Origin: Varibaculum cambriense | GTDB lineage: Bacteria > Actinomycetota > Actinomycetes > Actinomycetales > Actinomycetaceae | Assembly (NCBI RefSeq): GCF_022133705.1 | Contig: NZ_JAKNHJ010000013.1 | Location: forward strand, 1-64,000 | DNA length: 64,000 nt | Direction of reading: 5' to 3' | Notes under the pieces: generated by a model | What the model saw: the letters and a program-made list of their open reading frames with translations, nothing else | The model's database searches: none | Told to the model about the DNA's origin: nothing | In this document: in pieces, positions 59,149-64,000 of the stretch | How the letters are laid out: each line of letters opens with the position of its first letter | Numbering within the stretch: the first letter of the stretch is position 1 | Translations under genes and position numbers: made by a program

Positions 59149-60597
59149 TTAGGTGTAGATGGCTAGTTTTTCGTCCCTGGAGGCGCCCCATGCGGCCACG
59201 GACGCCGCGATCATGGCGGCGGGGTCGTTGGCTGATTTATCCCGGTCTATGCGCTCTAAACCGTTGGTTATTTTGACCATTATTCCGTTCCTAGCTTCTT
59301 CCAGGGCGGGGGAATGGTCATGCGCGAGTGTCCCGGTTCTTATCGCCGTGAAATACTCCCCGTCTGCTAGTAGCCGTTGTTTTAGGTCTACTTCTTGAAC
59401 TCTTATGCCTTGTTCCGCAAAGTCTTCTAGTAAGCGCCGGTTTGGTCCGGCGGCGTCCACATATACCGGCGCGGTAGGGAATTTGACTTTGAGGGCTTTG
59501 AGGGCGGGGATAATCCACCGCGTGAAAGGCGCTTGCTTGATGATCACTACGGATGTCCCCGGGTTGGGTTCGCTTCGTTGCCACGCGGCCGCGATAGTAG
59601 CGGCGGTTCCCCGCCTGGATACCTCTACCGAAAACGTTAACGTGGCATTGTCTTTCGGGATTGTGCCTGCTGTCTCTAGTCCTTCCCACATGCTAGAGGG
59701 TACGTATTCCCCGGTTAGGGTCTTGGTAGCCCGGTTGCAGTAGCCGCGTTCCCATTCTTGCGGGGTGCGTTCCCACAGAGAGGCAAAATCGCTTTTGAGG
59801 GTGTCTAGGGTTTGGGTGTTGCCTAGGGCGGGGTGAAAACCCCAAAGGCTAGAATCTGTAGGGTCTAGCCCGGGCGCTAGGGACCACTCAAAATAACCCA
59901 GATCGGCGCGTTTGCCTTCCCGGCCATCTGTCACCATGTCGTTTAAGAATTCTGATTTGTCGGTTCCCATGGTGGATAAATGCCATATTTGGGCTTCATC
60001 TCCGAAGGTTGATTGCGCCGGGCGGATACCTCCCACCAGGTCAGCGCCTTCCAGGGCGTTTAGGGTCCATATCTCATCGTTAATGACTAGCCGGGGGCTT
60101 TTGGAGTGCATGGCTTCCGGTCCTCTGGTGAAGCGCTGGAAGATCGAGCCATTCTTAGCTTGGAATCCCTCCGAGCCGTTAGAGCGTAGGAAATCGAAAC
60201 ACGCCTTTAGGTCTTTGTCCCAGTGGGTTTCCCACGCGGAGCCTAGCTTTTTCATAGCAGCAGAGGCATATAGCCCGGATTGAGCGGAAAAATAGATCTC
60301 ACTACCCGGGTTAAGCAAAGCGCGGTAAATTCCTAGAGCGCATACTAGGGTAGTTTTACCCGATTGGCGCGGGACAGATATCAGCACTTCGCGGAAACGG
60401 TAATGGCGTTTGCCCTTTTTGTCTTCCCGGTATTGGGTAGCGGTTTCTAGTACGCGGCGTTGCCATGGCTGCAAGTCCCATCCCATCATTGCCGCGATAA
60501 CACATATGGGCGCCGCCTCCGATTTGTATCCTTTGGCGGGGGTAGGGGCGTAGGAGGGCGGCGGGTCAGCCACCCATTTAGATGCCGGTAGTTTCAT
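59149..60597 (-). CDS. phage terminase large subunit
   Basis: A 482-residue packaging motor. The N-terminal ATPase domain has a Walker A-like VPRQSGKTT (about residues 74-82) and Walker B LVINDEIW (about 170-177), with a coupling motif near HLSTMGTDKS. The C-terminal RNase H-like nuclease has YVDAAG (about 377) and the acidic/N-D segment SANDPAAMIAASVA (about 458). It cuts the concatemer and pumps DNA into the prohead. The ATG overlaps the small subunit by 4 bases. Confidence 0.93.
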   Translation of the reverse strand: MKLPASKWVADPPPSYAPTPAKGYKSEAAPICVIAAMMGWDLQPWQRRVLETATQYREDKKGKRHYRFREVLISVPRQSGKTTLVCALGIYRALLNPGSEIYFSAQSGLYASAAMKKLGSAWETHWDKDLKACFDFLRSNGSEGFQAKNGSIFQRFTRGPEAMHSKSPRLVINDEIWTLNALEGADLVGGIRPAQSTFGDEAQIWHLSTMGTDKSEFLNDMVTDGREGKRADLGYFEWSLAPGLDPTDSSLWGFHPALGNTQTLDTLKSDFASLWERTPQEWERGYCNRATKTLTGEYVPSSMWEGLETAGTIPKDNATLTFSVEVSRRGTAATIAAAWQRSEPNPGTSVVIIKQAPFTRWIIPALKALKVKFPTAPVYVDAAGPNRRLLEDFAEQGIRVQEVDLKQRLLADGEYFTAIRTGTLAHDHSPALEEARNGIMVKITNGLERIDRDKSANDPAAMIAASVAAWGASRDEKLAIYT

Positions 60598-60941
60598 GAC
60601 ACAATATGCAGCAGTTCGGCTACTCGCTCTTGCGGGCTAGCATTACCTAAGCTGTTAGTGGCTCGTTCGCGCTCGTCTATCACCTCGTAAAGCTTGCCTA
60701 GTATCCCTAGATAGGTCTTACGGATAGCTGCGCGCCCGGAAGCAGCATCACCGGGGGCGATTGAGTCAACATCAACAGCCGTGGATAACAGTAACTCGCA
60801 TAGGGCTGCATCCATCTGTTCTAGTTTTCCCTGGGCTGTGAGTGCTTTTATTGTTTCGCAAGCGGCTGTGTATGATTGTCCTTTTTTGCGCTGGTTTGCG
60901 TCCCATTCAGGGATTAAAGAATCAATGATATTACCTGGCAT
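60594..60941 (-). CDS. phage terminase small subunit
   Basis: A 115-residue helical protein directly upstream of the large terminase gene (4-base overlap), the normal place of the DNA-recognising small subunit. Segments SYTAACETIKALTAQGKLEQ and RAAIRKTYLGILGKLYEVID are amphipathic helices. No helix-turn-helix is obvious. AGGAAAG lies about 11 bases before the ATG. Confidence 0.7.
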   Translation of the reverse strand: MPGNIIDSLIPEWDANQRKKGQSYTAACETIKALTAQGKLEQMDAALCELLLSTAVDVDSIAPGDAASGRAAIRKTYLGILGKLYEVIDERERATNSLGNASPQERVAELLHIVS

Positions 60942-61062
60942 TTTTGGTTTCTTTCCTGGTCAGGGGATTTTTTTTGAGTTAAAAAGGGAGGGATTACAGC
61001 CTGGCGGCGTGGAGTGGACAGAGCGTATCCGCCAGAAAAAACGCCGGCCAAAATATTTTTGC

Positions 61063-61350
61063 TCACGCTGATAACACCTCACGCAAAATGTCATAGATGA
61101 CCACCCGCCGCTTCATTTTGTTACCGCGCGCGCTGTTGCAACCCCAATGAGCAGCCCTAAGGTTATCAATCGTTGACACCCCGCCCCACGATTCCGGAAT
61201 GATATGGTCAGCGGTCAACTGGTCACGCCGGCGCAACGGGTAACGCGAGATGGGTAGCCCGCACAGCTGGCACACCCAGCCATCACGCTCTGCTATCTGC
61301 TGCGTGAGTTCCCGGCGTACCCTCCCGGGTAGTTCCTTCCACCTAACCAT
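61063..61350 (-). CDS. HNH endonuclease
   Basis: A 95-residue nuclease. CQLCGLPISR and CNSARGNK hold the zinc cysteines, and the core LTADHIIPESWGGVSTIDNL (about residues 46-65) contains the catalytic D-H and N. Small HNH proteins beside terminase genes take part in DNA cutting during packaging of cos-type HK97-like phages. ATG at 61350 gives MVRWKELPGRVRRE; the longer frame to 61458 overlaps the HTH gene. It is separated from the small terminase by 121 bases that may hold the cos site. Confidence 0.85.
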   Translation of the reverse strand: MVRWKELPGRVRRELTQQIAERDGWVCQLCGLPISRYPLRRRDQLTADHIIPESWGGVSTIDNLRAAHWGCNSARGNKMKRRVVIYDILREVLSA

Positions 61351-61564
61351 TGCGTACCTGCCTAGCGTAAGCGGTGACATCACCCGGCGCGTACCTAATC
61401 GCCCGCCCCAACCGGATGAAGGCCGGCCCCTTGTTCGTGTAGCGCAACTGCTTAACATAGCCCGGCGTTACTCCCAGAATGGCGGCTACCTCCTCAGTGG
61501 TTAACAGGCGCCCCCGTTGTGTTGTCCTAATAGGTTTCCTCATCGCTTGCCTTTCTATCGCCAT
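61343..61564 (-). CDS. helix-turn-helix DNA-binding protein (excisionase/AlpA-like)
   Basis: A 73-residue protein with the HTH_17 pattern LLTTEEVAAILGVTPGYVKQ (about 20-39) followed by the beta-hairpin wing PAFIRLGRAIRYAPGDVTAY, as in MerR-like excisionases and small phage regulators. The first 8 residues overlap the replication-like gene, so a start at the second Met is possible. Its end overlaps the HNH start by 8 bases. It may regulate late genes; a role in excision is less likely so far from int. Confidence 0.75.
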   Translation of the reverse strand: MAIERQAMRKPIRTTQRGRLLTTEEVAAILGVTPGYVKQLRYTNKGPAFIRLGRAIRYAPGDVTAYARQVRNG

Positions 61565-62700
61565 AACACGGCCTCACCCTTGGCTTCATATTCCTTAACC
61601 AAACGGTCAGCGGTAGTGAGTACGTACGCCATCCATTCCGCCCGATCCTTAAACATCATGGATTCGGCTTGCTTGATAGCTATCTGGGTAGCGCGGTCTC
61701 TGATTATCTGCTCGTCTGATACCTCTAACAGCCCGGCTTCTTCTGCTCTCTTATATGCCGGGTCTTGTGCTACCCGGCGCCTCCAGTCCTTCATAGCGTT
61801 CTGGTTCCTAGTAGCATCAACACACAGGTTGCATTGCGCTGGATCATATCCACCATGAGGACACACATCCGGCAATAGTTCTAAGTGAGCTTCTGGCATA
61901 GCTGGCAACATTTCCAACTCCTTATCATTGCTAATGAAATCTTCTATAGTTGCAGGTGACAGCGCCGGTTTATCTTCCACCGGATCAGCTGACGCGTTAA
62001 ATAGATCAAGCGCTTCGCGCTTGTCCTCATCGGGTGAGCGGAACAATCTCTTTCTTAGGCGGGTTACCCGGCTAGCCGGGTACCCTCCTAAGGACTTAGA
62101 GGGGCTAGCACTGGCTTCCGCATGGCGCGAACAGGCAGAACGCGCCTGCAAATCATTAGTCTTAACCCCTCCAGCGCCTCTAGACGGCACCCGCACACTA
62201 TCGGGGGTACGCTCCGCCCCGTCCTTACCACGACGCCGCCGCAAAATATCCGCGAGCCGGGCAATAAACCGGTTACGCTGCTCCTCATCAATCCGCTTAG
62301 AGCGCGGCCTAGCGAAACTAATAAGCTCGACCAGCTTCCGCTTAACCACAACAAACAACGAAGAAGTAGGATTACCAGACACGATCATGCCCCGCGTCCA
62401 TTTAATGACGCCCATCTCTTCCAGGGTTTGCAGTGCGATCCGTGTCCACCGCTCGCAATAACCAGAGATCCGCATTAGTTGCGTTGCGGTGGTAAACACC
62501 TTGCCCGCGTTATCGAACTGATTAATATCTTTCTTAGAGGACGGGGCAAGCGTTAGCGCCTGCAGGATAGAGCGGGCGGCTCTCCATTCCGGACCATCTA
62601 ACACGCCCCAATAAGACCTAGCCAAAGACGAAATCAACACAGACGTAGGAGCGCCCGCCGTAAGCCTCAAAGCCGGGCTAGCCTCACTCATCACGGCCAC
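61555..62700 (-). CDS. phage replication initiator-like protein (winged helix)
   Basis: A 381-residue protein. Residues about 25-115 look like a winged helix (FTTATQLMRISGYCERWTRI, LQTLEEMGVIKWTRGM) as in phage replication or plasmid Rep proteins. A basic, low-complexity middle (about 130-235) is followed by a cysteine knuckle CPHGGYDPAQCNLC (about 288-301) and a helical C-terminus. It begins GTG-GCC-GTG-ATG, so 62700 or 62691 is the start. Position in the early region supports a replication role; the exact class is not certain. Confidence 0.6.
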   Translation of the reverse strand: MAVMSEASPALRLTAGAPTSVLISSLARSYWGVLDGPEWRAARSILQALTLAPSSKKDINQFDNAGKVFTTATQLMRISGYCERWTRIALQTLEEMGVIKWTRGMIVSGNPTSSLFVVVKRKLVELISFARPRSKRIDEEQRNRFIARLADILRRRRGKDGAERTPDSVRVPSRGAGGVKTNDLQARSACSRHAEASASPSKSLGGYPASRVTRLRKRLFRSPDEDKREALDLFNASADPVEDKPALSPATIEDFISNDKELEMLPAMPEAHLELLPDVCPHGGYDPAQCNLCVDATRNQNAMKDWRRRVAQDPAYKRAEEAGLLEVSDEQIIRDRATQIAIKQAESMMFKDRAEWMAYVLTTADRLVKEYEAKGEAVLWR

Positions 62701-62764
62701 CCCCGCCCGCGATATAAAGCACCAGCATCACAGCGCAACACACGATCACATAAGCGAAAATCAT
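62684..62764 (-). CDS. 26-residue membrane peptide (tentative)
   Basis: MIFAYVIVCCAVMLVLYIAG followed by GGGRDE forms one membrane helix. It fills the gap between two early genes and overlaps the start of the replication-like gene by 17 bases. The ribosome site is weak (GGGTTA), so expression is uncertain. Confidence 0.35.
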   Translation of the reverse strand: MIFAYVIVCCAVMLVLYIAGGGGRDE

Positions 62765-62777
62765 TAACCCGGGACTA

Positions 62778-63032
62778 CTAAACATGATCCACCCCGCGGG
62801 CTTTTTCCTCAGCGAGCAGCAAAGTATTAACCTGCAGCATGGCCGCCCCACAAAGGCGCGTCAGCTCATCACGGGTATCACCAACCAGATCACTATCAAG
62901 CTCTTTAGCCCGCTCAATAACCGCCGGCATCAACTCACCAAGATTCGCGCGGAACGTCTCCGACAGCGAGCAAAGCCGATCAAGATCAATCGAGAGCTGC
63001 ATTAGTCCCGTGTCGATACCTTTAGGCATCAT
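62778..63032 (-). CDS. small phage protein of unknown function
   Basis: An 84-residue acidic, helical protein (MQLSIDLDRLCSLSETFRAN, ELMPAVIERAKELDSDL) with no family that I recognise. It starts at ATG 63032 or 63029 and overlaps the preceding gene by 11 bases, so it belongs to the early operon. Confidence 0.6.
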   Translation of the reverse strand: MMPKGIDTGLMQLSIDLDRLCSLSETFRANLGELMPAVIERAKELDSDLVGDTRDELTRLCGAAMLQVNTLLLAEEKARGVDHV

Positions 63033-63462
63033 TGCCCCCTTGCTTGTCTAGGTTGCGTTGGTACTCGTCGAACTCTTCCTTTGATGCAACAAGGCATAAG
63101 CCAGAGGCTTTACACCAGCAATAAGGTTTACAGCTATCATCACTACCTAGCGGGATGGCGTGGACGATAACCTGGGTTATACCCTCATCACTAACACCGG
63201 CTGCGTTTAACTCCGCAAGCGTGAACTGACCAGGGACGACACTAGGGACACTCTTAAATCTCTCAAAATCGCTAGTACCCTCCAACACGCGGGCAATATC
63301 ACCAAGACCATATAAACGCCCTAACGACACGTGATAATCAATCCACGACCTAATAACCGAGCGCCTAGCTTCTTCCACACCCCGCTCTTGACGAACCGCC
63401 TCAACCTGCGCGGTAAAACCATTAACCCGCTCAACCAGCCGGGCATCAATATCCTTAAGCAC
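63022..63462 (-). CDS. phage protein of unknown function with cysteine cluster
   Basis: A 146-residue protein. The N-terminal half is helical (VERVNGFTAQVEAVRQERGV). YGLGDIARVLEGTSDFERFK resembles a helix-turn-helix region (about 55-74). The C-terminal part has four Cys in CKPYCWCKASGLC (about 109-122), a possible metal site. It lies in the early operon upstream of the 84-residue protein, which it overlaps by 11 bases. Function unknown. Confidence 0.6.
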   Translation of the reverse strand: MLKDIDARLVERVNGFTAQVEAVRQERGVEEARRSVIRSWIDYHVSLGRLYGLGDIARVLEGTSDFERFKSVPSVVPGQFTLAELNAAGVSDEGITQVIVHAIPLGSDDSCKPYCWCKASGLCLVASKEEFDEYQRNLDKQGGNDA

Positions 63463-63485
63463 TTTGCCCCCTTAAAATTAGATTT

Positions 63486-63932
63486 ATGAACATTTCGCTA
63501 TTAATCGCATTACTAACCCTGCTTTTCAGCTTCCTAACCTTTGCGTTTACCGTCATTAGTCGCTTCGGTGAACTACCAGATATAGAGGTGGAGCGATTAG
63601 CTGAAAACGTTTGTACGGTAACGATCTTCTGGAAACATCGAGGATGGTTAACCAACGTTGCAATACAGCTATATAAGAAGGCCAAGCCGGAAAGTTCAGC
63701 GGCAATCATTGGGCATCAGACCTGCCTAAAATCTCCGCCAATTCAGCACGCGATACCTCACGACATGATCCTTGTTCGCTACACCAGAATCTTTTGGCGG
63801 CTTCCCTTATATCGGCGTCGGTTAGTGGTTTTTCTTCCCACCGGTCAGACTTACCCCCACAACTACATTCACAAGCGAAGCAAGATCCGTAAGACCGAGG
63901 GCATCGAGTGGCTGACAGGCTCAACGATCTAA
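63486..63932 (+). CDS. possible plus-strand membrane protein
   Basis: A 148-residue frame with a convincing N-terminal membrane helix (MNISLLIALLTLLFSFLTFA) and a protein-like stretch up to about residue 75. The second half lies antisense to the well-supported minus-strand gene at 63706-63939. No ribosome site precedes the ATG. The gene could be a superinfection-exclusion type protein on the lysogenic strand, or only its first part may be real. Confidence 0.35.
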   Translation: MNISLLIALLTLLFSFLTFAFTVISRFGELPDIEVERLAENVCTVTIFWKHRGWLTNVAIQLYKKAKPESSAAIIGHQTCLKSPPIQHAIPHDMILVRYTRIFWRLPLYRRRLVVFLPTGQTYPHNYIHKRSKIRKTEGIEWLTGSTI

Positions 63933-63939
63933 GCTCCAC
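63706..63939 (-). CDS. small phage protein with cysteine-rich knuckle
   Basis: A 77-residue protein starting at GTG 63939 with GGGAGG 8 bases upstream, a strong site. CFACECSCGG (about residues 20-29) and the Cys in RFWCSEQGSC suggest metal binding; the C-terminal part KPLTDADIREAAKRF and SRAELAEILGRSD is helical. No family is recognised. It follows the partial gene at the right edge by 2 bases. Confidence 0.6.
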   Translation of the reverse strand: MELRSLSLSATRCPRSYGSCFACECSCGGKSDRWEEKPLTDADIREAAKRFWCSEQGSCREVSRAELAEILGRSDAQ

Positions 63940-63941
63940 CG

Positions 63942-64000
63942 CTAGACCTCCCTTGTGAACAAATCCGAAAAATCCAGCCCGGCATCTGCGAGCGCCATAG
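63942..64000 (-). CDS. partial early phage gene at the right edge
   Basis: The frame enters from the right edge and reads ALADAGLDFSDLFTREV before TAG at 63944-63942. It may start at an ATG at 63998 or lie further right. Only the last residues are visible and no family can be named. Confidence 0.4.
   Translation of the reverse strand, partial: MALADAGLDFSDLFTREV

Larger units (their letters stand above)
46973..64000. mobile_element. prophage with HK97-type head and long tail, left end and late genes
   Basis: The element begins at a tRNA 3' fragment (attachment site), carries an integrase at its left end and continues past the right edge. Order on the minus strand, from right to left: early genes, replication-like protein, HTH, HNH, terminase, portal, protease-capsid, connectors, tail tube, tail chaperones, tape measure, tail tip, amidase, holin and small peptides. 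All structural frames are intact, so it may be functional. The repressor and right attachment site are not in view. Confidence 0.92.

Noticed and set aside
59051-59191. N-terminal extension of the portal protein
   Set aside because: It would run through the short tandem repeat and overlap the terminase stop; MGLLDFFKR is a typical portal start.

Overview
The window comes from a moderate-GC actinobacterium, most likely a member of the Actinomycetaceae (Varibaculum/Mobiluncus/Schaalia-like; genus is inference). The evidence is a set of actinobacterial neighbourhoods: RNase D next to DUF3000; DUF3039-pncB; clpS-DUF2017-murI-MBL; rph-rdgB; nudC-uvrD2-ThiF; DUF2342; a PDZ/Lon-type protease; PPA1309; and UPF0182. 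An LPXTG surface protein and an actinobacterial-type tmRNA tag agree with this.

Layout. 0-3.5 kb: RNase D, DUF3000 and an orphan ATP-grasp ligase. 3.5-10 kb: the glgX-treY-treZ operon, which trims maltodextrin and turns it into trehalose. 10.2-12.9 kb: two hicAB toxin-antitoxin loci around an aminotransferase. The second toxin gene carries an in-frame TGA, and a copy of the aminotransferase 3' end lies behind the second locus. 13.3-20.5 kb: an island at the tmRNA gene (ssrA) holding an LPXTG protein, a methyltransferase remnant, a cupin and an arsRC/arsD/arsA arsenic locus without a pump gene. It is bracketed by long direct repeats made of paired hairpins; more copies stand in tandem against the tmRNA 3' end. 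21-27.4 kb: a five-gene operon (MFS sugar porter, Cys-type sulfatase, ROK regulator, anaerobic sulfatase-maturating enzyme, TauE exporter) that reads as a module for importing a sulfated sugar and desulfating it in the cytoplasm. 28-46.9 kb: conserved housekeeping genes for NAD salvage, N-end-rule adaptor, cell wall, RNA and nucleotide quality control, DNA helicase, envelope proteins, threonine deaminase and oligoribonuclease.

46.97 kb to the right edge: a prophage with HK97-type head genes and a long tail. It is integrated in the 3' half of a tRNA gene, probably tRNA-Thr(UGU). The tyrosine integrase lies beside the attachment site. All other genes run on the minus strand, read from right to left: early genes, a replication-like protein, HTH, HNH, small and large terminase, portal, protease-capsid fusion, connectors, tail tube, frameshifted tail chaperones, tape measure, tail tip, amidase endolysin, holin, and small membrane peptides. 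The right end of the prophage lies outside the window.

The least explained material is the family of double-hairpin repeats around the tmRNA gene. Their stems change sequence between copies while keeping their pairing, and they coincide with the island junctions.
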